From Rosa chinensis (Eukaryota > Streptophyta > Magnoliopsida > Rosales > Rosaceae): a stretch of 64,000 bases of DNA. Below, piece after piece: positions 10,829 to 22,560 of the stretch. Under the pieces are notes generated by a model. The model worked only from the letters and a program-made list of their open reading frames with translations. It was not told the origin of the DNA and did no database searches. Within the stretch, counting starts at the first letter, position 1. Every line of letters starts with the position of its first letter. The stretch is taken from positions 13,392,501 through 13,456,500 of the forward strand of contig NC_037091.1 in NCBI RefSeq assembly GCF_002994745.2, given 5' to 3'. The translations under genes and the position numbers were made by a program.

Positions 10829-11080
10829 CTTCTTGGATCTAATTCTGCTAATTGCTTTCTCAAGTTTGGTCTCCATGCCCTTGATCTCCTTGATAGACAT
10901 ATTGCTAAACCCTCAGCCATATAACCCCTGGATATCAACAGTATGTCAATATATATCTACCAAGGTGAAATTATTTTGTTATATATATATAGGGTTGACC
11001 TAGTCTCTTTGAGGTTACTTGTTACTGTTCTGCAAAGTGGTTATCTGGGCAAGTAGTTTGGCAGCTTCTTGCTGATAGTA
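10829..11080 (-). pseudogene. Captured AGAMOUS/SHP/STK-type MADS-box K-domain exons
   Basis: Two exons are recognisable on the minus strand. Exon 11019-11080 is exactly 62 bp and encodes QYYQQEAAKLLAQITTLQNSN, bounded by CTCAG and GTAACC. Exon 10829-10927 encodes MSIKEIKGMETKLEKAISRI followed by RSKK, then GTATCT; it is 99 bp against the 100 bp I expect, and a 1-bp loss lies upstream of MSIKEIK. Together they form K-box helices 1 and 2 of an AG-clade MADS protein, which mediate dimerisation and tetramer formation. The MADS DNA-binding exon and the C-terminal exons are absent. The element gained them from a host gene, either by capture or by filler DNA. Confidence 0.75.
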
Positions 11081-11440
11081 CTGAGATTTATGAACATACA
11101 CAAACTAACAGGTTTAGAAGCATCTCACTGAGAGCCAAAATGAAGATTCATTCAATTTTGGCATACCAAAGAATGCACACCTTATATGTTCTGTATACTC
11201 TTCTTGTTTTCTCTTCTTGACAGCTCTTGCCTCCTGTAGTCGAATGAAGATACAAAATTAGAAACAAAATGACATGCAATTATAAGAACGGGCAACATGT
11301 TACAAATTATTCTGTTTTCTTTCTAAGGGAGGGTCGTAGAAAGAAATGTGTAACTATTGCCACTCTAAGAAAACCAAACACATGCTTTTATAATGTAAGA
11401 TAGTTGAAGTTCATCATTGGACATGAACCAAAATACTCAC

Positions 11441-11670
11441 CGTGAAAAGGTAGAGGCATCAGAATGTTTCAGTGCAGGCCTCTCCTCAGTCACTTCCTTG
11501 TGTGAACCATCCGAACTTCTTAAAGACAGTTCCAATCCAAAGTGCTTCATACCATCATCTTTTCTGTTAGAACTTCCAACGTTGCAGTTGGGCCAATTGT
11601 CAAAGGTGCAAAGCAAGTCCCTGACCCCAACTGACTGTTCAACCTCACTAGATAGATAGCCCGCGCTTTG
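11441..11670 (-). pseudogene. Captured pseudo-response-regulator (PRR5/PRR9-like) exon
   Basis: The 230-bp exon-like segment is bounded by CTGCAG on its 5' side and CG/GTGAGT on its 3' side, and is open throughout. It encodes VRDLLCTFDNWPNC, then HFGLELSLRSSDGSH, then EERPALKHSDASTFSR. The pattern DLI.TFDN...LELSLRR...ER..L.HSDASAFS is typical of the region before the CCT domain in plant clock PRR proteins. The receiver and CCT domains are not present. It lies 5' of the MADS fragments on the same strand. Confidence 0.65.
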
Positions 11671-13342
11671 CTGCAGGTATTTTTATTATCAATATGTGTT
11701 TTCAGTTTATCAGAGTACATAAACAATAATTATCTTTTAGCTCAACCCTAAATGAAGCTAGATAGTCCATGCTTTCTTTCTGGATTTTCTGAGTTGAAAG
11801 AGCAAGTTTCAATGCAAAACCAATGGCACTTCAACATCTTCTGCATGGTTGATGACTCCTATTGCTGAAAAAAATTACAATGAAGAGTTACAAACTTTCC
11901 TTGATTATTAGTTGATTAACTGGTAAACAGAAGAAAAAAAAATATGCATGGAGAGATTACTGGAAACCAAGATTAAGAGGAGCATTACATAAACTGCAAA
12001 AAATAGACCAGAAGAACCAAGTAAGAGAACCAACAACACATCAGCTCATTTCAGATAAACCCTCTCTTCTCAGCAATTGAGATGCTTTTGTACCTAGTAT
12101 TTGTGACTAAGAAAGAGCTGGAGAACCACTCAAAAGCCACAATTACAATGGATATTTAAATCCAATACACATTGGATACAATCTTAAGAATAAAAATAAT
12201 GAAATTGCCAGAACATGACTAAAAGAAAGCTTTTGATCTGTGAACGTACTACATAATGATGACAATTTTGCACAATCAAAAGAATGTATTTTGATAACAT
12301 AGTTTTTCAAAAATCTGAATGTGGTTATCTCTCTCCAGTCCAAAGTTAAAGCCACTGACCCTCTCTAAACCTCTCCCACTCTCTTCCCTTTCAGCTCAAG
12401 CAAACAGCTTAAAATGCTGCTCTGTTCATATAATTTATTTGCAAAGTTTTACTGGCCGCTTTTAAAGCATTAGGCAGTTGCAGAGGTCCATATTTTTCAG
12501 ACATTTACTTGAGGGATTGATGCAAGCAAAACCAAAACCCCAAACAAATGTGTGCCGTAACTTCCGAACATTCCTTCCTTTCATCCATACCACACTCCTC
12601 AAATTATTATAAATGCCTCTTTCCTCAGTCTATCTACCCATCTTTCTCTAATCATCATCAATCTGCTCCCCCGCTTGAAACGGAGTGCTAGTCTGATCTC
12701 TAGCTGGCTAGCTAGCTAGCTAGCAAGCCACTCAGCATATATATGACAATAATTCAAGTATGTCGTCTGACACAACACATTTTTTTCTTCTTTGAATTAA
12801 AAGGGAATACATATATATTCAAAGTGAAAGAAAAGCTATATATTTATTACTGGGCAGAAGGGATTCCAGGCATTAGATTATATATAAACATGCACAGTCA
12901 ATCTGTGGGAGTGTGAAAGAAAAAAAAACAAAATTATGTTTATATATATTGAATTCAAATTTAGAATTCGTATGAATTCTACCTAGAACTCAAAATTACC
13001 AAACTTTCTTAGCAAACAGGCATATGGAAAGTGATGTAAAATTAGGGGAAGACAATGAAGATAATAAACAAAACAATTCACTTAAACATTCAAATTAAAT
13101 TTGGTATATTTCAAGAGCAGAGAATGACTCACAGCTGATGCTTTAAGAGAACCCACAGATTGTCTCCTCTCTTTTCCTCAAGAGAAGTGGTACTGGTGAT
13201 TCTAGGAACAAAAACAATTTCAATTTGTTCTATCCCATAATCAAAATAGCTGGAACAAACAGAAAAAGAAACATGAACTCAAACAACCAACCAAAACAAA
13301 TTAATCTTGCAACATGAAAGAAGATTGAATGAATTGAAATAC
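11671..13342. other. Intron-like and promoter-like sequence inside the CACTA element
   Basis: I see no further protein homology. On the plus strand 12600-12690 looks like a plant core promoter and 5' leader: TATTATAAATGCC followed by a pyrimidine-rich stretch with TCATCATCAATC. Whether it is a captured promoter or chance cannot be decided here. A GCTAGCTAGC run lies near 12705-12725. Confidence 0.35.
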
Positions 13343-13537
13343 CTGTTTAACATGAAAGGATTTATCACTTCATAAGAGGTTGACCCAATATGCACAACAG
13401 ATTCATTGTCCAATCTATCACAATCTTCAAGCATTTCAATATATGTATTGCTCAAATTAGAAGCACTGCCATACTTTAGCTGCGATATATCTTGCATATT
13501 TTGAATGCATGCACTTTCAGCTTCCAAGTAAGGAGTT
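13343..13537 (-). pseudogene. Exon-like segment, possibly upstream exon of the same PRR gene
   Basis: The 195-bp open segment is flanked by TTGTGCAG and by AACAG/GTATTT. It encodes a polar stretch with IQNMQDISQLKYGSASNLSN and LEDCDRLDNESVVHIGS. This resembles the poorly conserved linker between the receiver domain and the ELSLRR region in PRR proteins, and its order relative to 11441-11670 would be right. The assignment is tentative. Confidence 0.4.
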
Positions 13538-15240
13538 CTGCACAAGAGGTAGCAAAACATGCAATCTGCATATGAGACTCCACAAAGCTAATCTATTCTA
13601 GAAGGAGGAATATATCCCGAGCTATAAGCAACCTCATGAACATGTGCTGGCTTCATATATCTAACAACCTATTTTTTCTTTCTTTCTTAACTGTTATGAA
13701 ATAAAATTGATAACTTAAAATGGGGAACGACCTTTGATACTGGTGATTCAGAATTGACTTTAAATCATTGATTATTTTTCTTGATGTAGCATATCTAATC
13801 TCAGAAACTAGCCGAAGTTAACAATATACTGCATCATTCTCAATATACACCTATAACATCCTTCATGTCAGAAGTACAACTAATACCCTTGACTAAAAGC
13901 AAGATCACTCTATCATAAATAGACTTACTTGGGCATCACTTGTCAAAACAGAACACAAGAAACACTAATTAGTTAAAGACTATACAACCATCAAAGTCAA
14001 ACAAATACAGAAAATGAATCAAAAAGTTACTTAAAGAGCAGAGCGAAAAATCTAACTTATAGTGTGCCTTCTCCACACATGTTGCCACAATTAGAAACAA
14101 AACTCCAGCCATACAATCAATAACAGTGCAAAACTCCAGCCTACTTCAGTTAAATGAAATGTTTATCATCTGCACTATTTTGCAATTCTTTTGTTCTGAA
14201 CCAATTTTGTTTTATTTAAACTACAGATTGACAGTAGCTACTACTTATATGTTGTTCACATATATATACACCAGCCTAACATCAGTTTCAGATAGCAACA
14301 CTGTCGCTTGAAGGCATTTGCTCTCTCAGCTATGGCGGCCTATTTCAACACACAAAATCAACAGCTTCAGCTACTATATTCTATGACAAATAAAGATTAA
14401 ACCTTTTGTGGACAATAAATACAGATTCCTAGAAGGCCAAAATGGGTTGGAGTGGGGGTGAATTATACAATTAATCCATATCGTGAATCGAACTTTCCCA
14501 CATGTATAAAACTATCAAAATTATAACCATAAATCTAATGTTATATACAATGGTAGCAAGTCAAAGACATACTCACCTTAATAGATTGAACAGCTCGAAC
14601 ATAATCTTTCGGGGGTTGACATCGATGGCTGGAGAAAGATTTGAGAGGTTTTGCTGTTGAATGATGCGGGAGAAACTCAAACTAAGAGAAGAGGAAGCGG
14701 TGGGTTCCAAGTCTTGGTGCAAACTAACCTGTACAGGTGAAACAGAACATCTAGTCTTGGTGCAAACAAAACTTCACCGTGGTCACTTACTTCTTTTCGC
14801 TTTTCATTTTGCTTCTCTTTACTCTAGATATGGGCATCAAATGGCATTTCGGTTGTGCCCCATCTTCGATTTCGAGTTCGGTAGTCAGAAATTATAGTTG
14901 GAGAAACCGCAATCGGGGTCGGGGTCGAACCGATTCAACCTCTTTCAATCACAGATTATAGTTGTCATCAGAAGATGGGGTAGGAGGCGGAGAAAGCAGG
15001 AGGAAGTTGGGGTCAAGGTTGGAGGAGGTAGATGAAGGAGGCGAGGAGGTAGATTAAGGTAACAAGAGCGGCGAGTTCGAGTGAGGAGAGAGGTGCTCGA
15101 GTTTGGGAGGAGCTCGAGACTGAGCTTAGGGTTTTTGTTTCAGTTTTGGGGGCTCTATTTTTTTCTAAGTGTGAAAATTTAAAGTTTTAGTCCCCGCGTC
15201 CTTGAATTCATTAAAACACTTAGCGCGTCCACGAAAATGA
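13538..15240. other. Remaining interior of the CACTA element
   Basis: A minus-strand exon-like end with donor AAG/GTGAGT lies at about 14576-14660. A G-rich segment at 14960-15120 reads on the minus strand like a C/T-rich 5' leader. These could be the 5' end of a transcript through the PRR and MADS exons. No protein family is recognised. Confidence 0.35.
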
Positions 15241-15418
15241 GGTTCCCGCAAATTTTCAAACAAAACTTTTAATACCGGTCATTTTAACAACCGATATTAA
15301 TGGTATACATTTAAATCGGTATTTTTCTAAAACGATGTTAACTTACTTTTTTACATCATGTGCAAGTCTGATCGATTTAAATGACGTGATGTAAATGAAC
15401 AGATTTCTAGTAGTGAAT

Positions 15419-15900
15419 GGAGCATCATGCTTGGACAACTCTAACATGATTTGGGTACTTATATCAATGCCAACTCCAACTAACTCCATATCGGCATAAG
15501 ATAAGTAACTATATCTCATCCTTTATACTCTTGCAATTAGAGCCATTACATGCTTTCACTACTTTTAAGCATGCTTATAGTATATCACACTTGATATGCA
15601 CATGCTTCTATGATTTTAGGCATGCTTGCAATACGTATCAATTTTAGTAGCACACCTACTAGGCTTACATACTATTGCCATGCTTCAAACGTCTCCATGA
15701 TCCTTAAAGCATGTTTACAACAAATACAAAATGTTACTAGCAACTTTACTACAAGTACGTGCTATACACATATGTTATGCTTCTAATTAATTGCAACCCA
15801 ATTAAATAAACATGTGACAATCAAACAAACCATGCCATACTTCTTTGTTGTTCATACAATTAGTAAACGTTACATGTACTCTATATGTAAACATACTTTG
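15419..15900. other. Sequence right of the CACTA element, no gene seen
   Basis: AT-rich sequence with several GCATGCTT-type repeats (about 15560-15720). It leads into the TAT-like 3' UTR remnant and may belong to that element. Confidence 0.4.
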
Positions 15901-16469
15901 TCAAAACTCACTAAACTTCACTTCGTCAATCTTTTCCCACGGGAAAGAGACCTAAAAGGGTCTGGACTCCACGACCAACCGCCATGCGGTAAGGCAACGC
16001 CTCGTAATGACAATGACCGCTATATGACATTGCAGTCAAGCTTTTCTCCTCCGAAAAAAAGTAAAGGGACCGGTTAACGTAGCCTACGGCAGCCATTGAT
16101 CCTACAGTTAACCCCAGACGCTTGGGTATCAAAGATTATGTTCGCTACCTAACACCTACTGCTTAAACGCAGCTCCCCTCATCAAACAATTTTCCGACCA
16201 TATGGAGGTCTATAGCTAGGAGTCGGGGACTCCTCGGAGGGCCTAGCGGGGGCCCACCCGAAAGGGCAAAAGTGTTCGCTCTGACCAATTCTAGATGGAC
16301 GACGCACTCGCACTAATTATGCTCACAATAAGGCACAAAGCCACGCTTTGGTATCAACCCCGCAAGAAAACCCTCTCTGGGGACTTCGGGGACTTGTACA
16401 TACAGCCCAACATAATTAGCAACGGTTACGTTTACGCTTCAGAGCATCGCATTCGAGTTTTCACGCTCT

Positions 16470-17200
16470 TGCCTCAGTGGCATCCCCGAGCTCTCATGCT
16501 CTTGCCTCAGCGGCACCGCCGAGCTTCCACTCCCTAAGCTATCACGCTCTTGCCTCAGCGGCACCCCCGAGCTTCCGCTCACACCTTCGCGGCACCCCCG
16601 AGCTTTCCGAGCATACCTTCACGGCACCCCTGAGCTTCCCGCTCACGAGCTTCAACTCATGCCTTCGCGGCACCCCCGAGCTTTCCTCTCATGCCTTCGC
16701 GGCACCCCCGCTTCCCGCTCACGAGCTTCCGCTCACGCCTTCGCTGCACCCCCGAGCTTTCTGCTCAGGCCTTCGCAGCACCCCCGAGCTTCCCGCTCAC
16801 GCCTTCGCGGCACCCCCTAGCTTCCCGCTCACGCCTTCGCGGCACCCCCGAGCTTCCCTCTCACTCCTTCGCGGCACCCCCGAGCTTCCCGCTCACGCCT
16901 TCGCTGCAACCCCGAGCTTTTCGCTCACGCCTTCGCGGCACCTCCGAGCTTCCCTCAGCACCCCTGAGCTTCCCGCTCACGCCTTCCTGGCACCCCCGAG
17001 CTTCCCGCTCATGCCTTCCGGGCAACCCCGAGCTTTCCTCTCACGCTTTCGTGGCACCCCCGAGCTTCCCGCTCACGCCTTCCCGGCAACCCCGAGTTTT
17101 CCGCTCAGGCCTTCCCGGCACACTCGAGCTTCCCGCTAACTTCTTCCCGGCACCCCCAAGCTTTCACGCTCTTGCCTGCCGGCATTCCCAAGCTTTACAC
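16470..17200 (+). repeat. Degenerate 32-bp tandem repeat array
   Basis: The core unit is CGGCACCCCCGAGCTTCC followed by CGCTCACGCCTT, repeated some twenty times with local loss of half units. The period of 32 moves the reading frame each unit, so the long ORFs across it (peptide motif TPSRHPRA) are a by-product and not genes. It sits in a TAT 3' UTR, a place known to generate tandem repeats. Confidence 0.85.
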
Positions 17201-17766
17201 TCACATCCCCTCCACATAATACACATTAATGGAACATTGAAATCTTCTACCATTTGTCTTTTGCAACAAATTGAATTATTTTCGTGTTCCATTAATACGA
17301 GTGAAAACCAAACAATCACAAACGTTCGCGTATGCATCGTTCACAAAATTACAAACGCTTGCCTTCATGGCACTCATACAACTTACACCGAGCGTAACCT
17401 CGTCAACTTGACTCTTTCATTTTTCTTGCGAGCACCACGCGCATCATATGCTTATTCGTGATATGTTCACACAACCATACTCGTTCTCGACTTTATACGT
17501 CATAACCGATCATACTCGGCGTCATGCACATCGTACATTCGTATATGCCAAAGCATATCAATGCAACTCACATTTGTTGCCCAATGCAACGAGCATTCTA
17601 TATATGCGTGTTTTTGTCTTTGTTGTGTAAGTTAACGAATCTCTTCTTGCTTACAAAGTTCGGGAACTTTTAGGGGCTCCGTGCCGCCTGGTTACTCATG
17701 CTTGATGACTTCATGATTATAACTCCCCAACCAAGAAGCTCATTTTACTTGGGGACTTCGGAGACT

Positions 17767-18168
17767 TGTAGATACCTCTACTAGCAAGGCTATTTTCTAC
17801 ATCACCAAGCATAAGTAACACCCTCTTAGAGGGGCCCACAAGTCATGGTGGGGCCCAACCGAGACATGCATCCCGTAGCCCGATGTCCAAGCTACGCCAC
17901 GGTAGTCGGAAGTGGCCAACATGCCTCCACAATATGGCTTTCTACACTAGAATAGTTATCTTTGCATCCCACATTGGAAAACATGTAAAGCAGAGTGACT
18001 TCCTTCCTTATAAAAGGGATCACTCCTCCCACTTAGAAGCCAACCCATTACACACTTTATAATCCCCTTTGGGTCGATTGGGCCGCAAGGCCCAAACACA
18101 GCTAGTACAATATTCAAGTGGACGTAGTCTCCCGCTAAGGCGGGAGACGAACCACTATATTTCTTGTG

Positions 18169-18213
<45 letters not shown>

Positions 18214-18252
18214 CTTTACGTTAAGTAGACCCCTCGGTCACAAACATTAACA
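17767..18252 (+). repeat. LTR of TAT copy 3
   Basis: The LTR starts TGTAGATACC right after the tract GGGGACTTCGGAGACT and ends ACATTAACA, giving TG...CA and 486 bp. The promoter pair TCCCACATTGGAAAAC (17967-17982) and CTTATAAAAGGG (about 18007-18018) matches the other TAT LTRs. A long (CT)n tract lies near its end. Confidence 0.65.
18173..18210. repeat. (CT)n microsatellite in the LTR
   Basis: An uninterrupted run of CT dinucleotides about 38 bp long. Confidence 0.95.
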
Positions 18253-18439
18253 ATCACAGACTTAATCAATTGAAGTTGTCTAGCCCTTAAAAGCAATGAA
18301 CTTGTCCAACTAGAGAATCATACACAAACTTTTTCAACTATATTAAAATATGGAACTCTAAGCTTGCCATGAAAAATTGGGATACCCAAGTAAGTGAATG
18401 GAACCAAACCCAATAGGATGCCCAATGAAGATGCAATGG

Positions 18440-20100
18440 CATGACCTTGACGATGTAAATGCTTACTTATAAAGACTTAAGATTTAGCTTTGTTAATAAC
18501 AACCAGAACTTGGCCATAAGACTCAAAAAAATTCCATAACGTACCACAACCAAGTTGTGCTTTTCCCCACGGTAAAAAACAATTACATCATCAGCAAATA
18601 ACACATGGGAAAGCGCTTTCATACATCTTGGAGAAGAAATAAGATGCAACTGACCAGAGTTAACAAGCTCAGTAAAACCACGATTAAGAACCACTTCTGC
18701 CAGGCAAATTAAAAGAGTAACGGAGACAAAGGAACTCCCTGCCTCACACCCATTCTGCATGAAAAGTAACACACCGGACGATCGCTAATTAAGAGAGAGA
18801 GCTTCGTTGACCGTAGAATGACATGCACCCAACCGAAAACGGTGAGATGAAAACCAAAGGCTTCAAGAACATGTAGAACAAATCCCATGAAAGTGTGTCA
18901 AAAACCTTGGCAATATCAACCTTAATTGCAACATTACCACCATAACACTTCATATCCAACAAACTAAAACACTCTGAAGTTGTTAGAGCAAATTCACCCA
19001 TTGGGTCACTAGGTCAGATACTCTATTCACTGTTTTTTTATGTTTATTTCCACCCTATGGGTTAATTTCGCGACCTACAAACTGACCTAGTAACTCAGGT
19101 CAGTTTAGAAACTGTGCCAGTGACGCAGATAGTGGAAATAAACATAAAAAAGTAGTTAATAGTAACTAACCTAGTGACCCAACGGGTGAACTTGCTCTTA
19201 GAATACAAGCAGAAATATTGTGCCCTAGTATAAATGGATGTTGCTGAGTTAAGATAATTCAAGAAGAAATAGAAGCAAGTCTAAGAGTAATAATCTTCAG
19301 AATGATCTTGAAAATAAAACTTGGTAAGGCAATAGATCGATATTGTGAAATAGAATCAGCATTGTTGACCTTAAGAATCAAAGTAATTAGCCCAGAATTG
19401 AAAGTTGCCGATAGATAACTTGTGGTAAAGAACTTTTCAATTGCACGAACCACATCACCCCTCACTGTCTCCCAGCAAGAGATAAAAAAAAAAAAAAATC
19501 CATTAAAACCATTTAGAACTGGAGCGCTATCTGCATTCATAGACTTAATAGACGTAAAAAATTTCATCCGAAGATAGAAGAGCAATAAGAGAAACATTCT
19601 CTTCATCAAAAACCAAAGAAGAAATTATTCGACTAACAAGAGTACTAGCATCATAATCTCCTGCATGGTGAGCAAAATGATTTGAATAGAAATCAACTAT
19701 GTGATTATTAGTAGTTCATAATCATCATACACTGGACCACCATCTCGGAGAAGAGTAATATAGAAGATTGCAACTGTCAGGTTCGACAAGTTGCATAAAA
19801 AATGCGATCCCCTTCTGACAACCAACACACTTGAGAATTCTCTCGCCAAAACATCTCTTGCAATCTCATAGACTCAGTTGACTTAGCTTGTAATTACCTT
19901 CCATAGCAAAATATGCCTCAGACCCTCCATTAACGTAACTAACACTACAAGATCATTCTCAACTTGTCTGTAAAAATCATCAGAGACCTCCAAATTCCAA
20001 GTTCTAAAGGCCTTGAGCAAAACACGCAACTTGTGCTGCAGTATTGATAGTGAACAACTATGAGAACTAAGAGAGCTCCAATATATTGCAACAAACCCAT
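18440..20100 (-). pseudogene. L1-type LINE reverse transcriptase remnant
   Basis: Minus-strand pieces align in order with a plant L1 ORF2. SQVCWLSEGDRIFYA lies near 19780-19880. An RT segment with SYLSATFNSGLITLILKV and DSISQYRSIALPSFIFKII lies at 19259-19609. NVAIKVDIAKVFDTLSWDLF lies at 18850-18960. The catalytic HVLFADDVIVFYRGEK lies at about 18530-18610. Frameshifts and a MITE (18986-19197) interrupt it. The endonuclease and 3' tail are not seen, so this is a central fragment. Confidence 0.85.
18986..19197. mobile_element. PIF/Harbinger (Tourist)-type MITE
   Basis: The 212-bp element starts GAGCAAATTCACCCATTGGG and ends with the near-perfect inverse, with inverted arms of about 70 bp. 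Flanking TTA triplets at 18983-18985 and 19198-19200 are the target duplication. It interrupts the LINE RT sequence. Confidence 0.88.
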
Positions 20101-20399
20101 GAAATCTGGATGAGTTTCTTATTTAGTTTTGTGGACTAAAAGTCTGTTCCTTCTGTTTTGGGCTTTTGCCCAGTTCACCAAAAGAACAAGGAAAAAAAAA
20201 AGAGATTACTGGTCACTCCTTATACCTTTAGGGCGTTAACAGTTCAGTCCCTACTATCCTAATTTTAACAAATTACTCCTCAGACATTCAAATTTCACAC
20301 AATGTGGTCCAAAATGACTATTTATAATTCTTCTCTCTCTTTTTTTTATTATGTTTTCTACTTCTCGCTCGCTAGAGTCAAGCTCTCACAGTCCTTCAC

Positions 20400-21350
20400 C
20401 TAGGGATTGATCCGAAATCTAAATTCAACGACGACGATGTTGTCAAATCACTTGCATAATGGGATCGAGATGCCGAAGCGGGCCTGGGCTAGCCTCCCGA
20501 ACTCGGATAAAGCCAAGAACGTCGTCGTTGCATTGAGAAAGAAGGACGACGAGGGCGTCGGTTTAATTTGGGATTTCTTGGAGCTTTGGGTTTTGTTTTC
20601 GCCTCCTGAACTTGGATGAATCACTTACAATTTTGAGCTCAATTGCTGGTTTAAATGTTGGAGCTTTGGGTTTAATCTGGGTGGCTCTATCCACAGCCCT
20701 TCCTGCTCTTCTCCATATCATTATTTGAATCTTGTCTCGAAACTGACCATAGCTATCTTGCAAAACAGTTGCAAAAACACTACCCCAACACCAACAATTC
20801 TCAATGGATCACCATCAGCCTTGCCTACAATGCGCCGCAACTCATTAACCCCGACAACCACAGAAGAAGAAACAGAGTACGCTTTTGTAACAGAAAGAAG
20901 CCAGAACGACGTTGTCGTGAGCCAGGACTGGAAGCAAAGCCCAGACCCTAATCAATTCGAAACCTTGGCTGCTGGAATCGATCTCGAACCTTCAAGGCAA
21001 GCCCTTGTGATGGTTGTCGATGTTGAAGAGCTCTGAGAGACTGTTCCGGTTCTTGACGTCGCACAACTTGCACCGAGGAGGCTCCGGTGGGTAGCGCAAG
21101 GCTTCGAGCCTCCATTGTGGAGCTCCCGGGGAACCGAGGCGTCAGGTTTAGAATGGGGGCCGGGCGTTGTCGGGGTTGCTGAGGCGCTCAACGAAACGCT
21201 GCCATTGACGCCGTCATCCGCCAACAAAGGATCTGGTGGAGCGTGCCGGGCTCGAAGGCCTCGGATTCGAAATCGGCGCTAGGCATTGTCAGGGTTGCTG
21301 AGGAGCTCAATTGAAACATCTTGGTCTCTGCTGTCTTCCTCCCAAGGAAG
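20400..21350. other. GC-rich gene-like interior of the outer Mutator-like element
   Basis: Open frames on both strands (for example 20725-21036 plus and 20952-21227 minus) and balanced base composition contrast with the AT-rich flanks. This is typical of host DNA carried by Mutator-like elements. I do not recognise the source gene. Confidence 0.4.
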
Positions 21351-21355
21351 TATCA

Positions 21356-21358
<3 letters not shown>

Positions 21359-21426
<68 letters not shown>
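21359..21426. repeat. (GA)n microsatellite
   Basis: A pure run of GA dinucleotides about 68 bp long, at the inner edge of the right arm of the outer element. Confidence 0.97.
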
Positions 21427-21429
<3 letters not shown>

Positions 21430-21492
21430 GTAAAATAGTCATTTTGGATCACATTGTGTGAAATTTGAATGTCTAAGGAGTAATTTGTTAAA

Positions 21493-21710
21493 GGATTAAA
21501 TATTTGTTACTCCTCAAACTTTTCCATGAAAAACAATTTAGTCCCTCGCCTTTTAAATTAAACTGAATAGTCCTTATTCTTTCTAATTCTCACATAACAA
21601 GTCCACAACAGGTCCAAAATGACTATTATACCCCTCACTTCCTTTTTTATATTATTTTTCTTTTCTTTTTTTAATTTTTCTGTCTCTCTTTTTTTAATCC
21701 CTTTTTTATT

Positions 21711-21745
<35 letters not shown>

Positions 21746-22560
21746 AGTTGCTCCTGAAGTTGGCTCCACCCCAACCTCCCCAACTTGACTGGCAACCCAG
21801 GATTGAAGATCAGGAAAAAAAAAAAAAAGGGTCTATGCCGGAAAGTGCGGCTTCCAACCGCCACTCAAAACACCACCACCACCACCAAATGAAAGATTGG
21901 TCGACAGTGACTCAAGCCCAGGTAGGATCAATGCATGGCATAAATCCCAGCCTCCACAAGCTCGCCTCAAATCTTCGACACCTCTACTCTCCTGTTTTCT
22001 TCGACTTCCGGTCACCGCCTTACCACTGCCACCATCACTCGACCCAGCAAACATCAGCCATCCTACCTTTGAAGTCTCACTAGCCACCGACACTAGACGA
22101 CGCTACACACGCCTCCATTGGCGTTGAACCCCCCTCCGCTCCGCCATGAACTTCGATGGTAGAATCCTTTCGTCTCGTGTTCTTGAATTCTAGACTTGGA
22201 GGAAACAATGAGATTCTGTTGGAAAAGGGGAAGCTATGGTTGTGTTCTCTGTTGAGCTCCGATCCAAGGCCAAGAGTGGCTCTGGCAAGAGAGAAAGCTG
22301 AGAGAGTTTTACGGATTTTGTTTTGGGGGGGAGGGGAGAGAGAGACAGAGAGAGAATATAAAAAAAGGGAGAAAAATTTTAAAAAAAAAAAAAGAGAGAG
22401 AAATAAAAAGAGGAAGTAAGGGTTATAATAGTCACTTTAGGTCATTTTGGACCTATTGTGTGAGAATTAGAGAGAATAAGGAGTAAATTGTTTAATTTAA
22501 AATGTGATGGACTGAACTGTTTTCTAGAGCAAAGTACAGGGAGTAACAAATATTTAATCC
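21493..22560. mobile_element. Non-autonomous Mutator-like element (inner)
   Basis: The termini are GGATTAAATATTTGTTACTC and its inverse, extending with lower similarity for about 150 bp. Perfect 9-bp target duplications TTTGTTAAA flank it at 21484-21492 and 22561-22569. A 9-bp duplication is diagnostic for the Mutator superfamily. The interior (21740-22320) is GC-rich and has open frames without recognisable homology. It lies in the right arm of the outer element and is therefore younger. Confidence 0.9.

Larger units (their letters stand above)
9363..15415 (-). mobile_element. Non-autonomous CACTA (En/Spm) element with host gene fragments
   Basis: The left end is CACTACTAGAATTCTGTTCA and the right end is the inverse of CACTACTAGAAATCTGTTCA. 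The flanking 3-bp duplications are both AAT (9360-9362 and 15416-15418). Subterminal regions (about 9400-10090 and 15240-15400) carry many short direct and inverted copies of an ACATCGATT/GATGTAAA-like motif, as expected for CACTA transposase binding. The 6.05-kb interior shows no TNP2-type transposase. Instead it contains exon-like fragments of a MADS-box gene and a PRR-like gene, all on the minus strand, so the strand given is that of the captured exons. Confidence 0.9.
15930..18252 (+). mobile_element. TAT-family remnant, copy 3: 3' UTR plus LTR
   Basis: Short blocks at 15980-16060 (AATGACAATGACCGC), 16115-16215 and 16220-16280 (GGGGGCCCACCCGAAAGGG) match, in inverse orientation and the same order, the 3' UTR of TAT copy 2 (47390-47680). 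A polypurine tract TGGGGACTTCGGGGACT at 16372-16391 precedes TGTACATACAGCCC, which matches the LTR start of copy 2. A second polypurine tract with LTR start occurs at 17750-17767. No gag-pol remains. The element is therefore the 3' end of a related plus-strand copy with internal duplication. Confidence 0.65.

Noticed and set aside
12600..12690. TATA box and leader as an active host promoter
   Set aside because: It lies within the CACTA element and no plus-strand gene follows; kept only as a note.
16477..17461. Two long overlapping open frames (220 and 256 codons) rich in His, Pro, Arg, Ser
   Set aside because: They run over a 32-bp tandem repeat whose period shifts frame each unit; the peptide is a by-product and no domain is visible.
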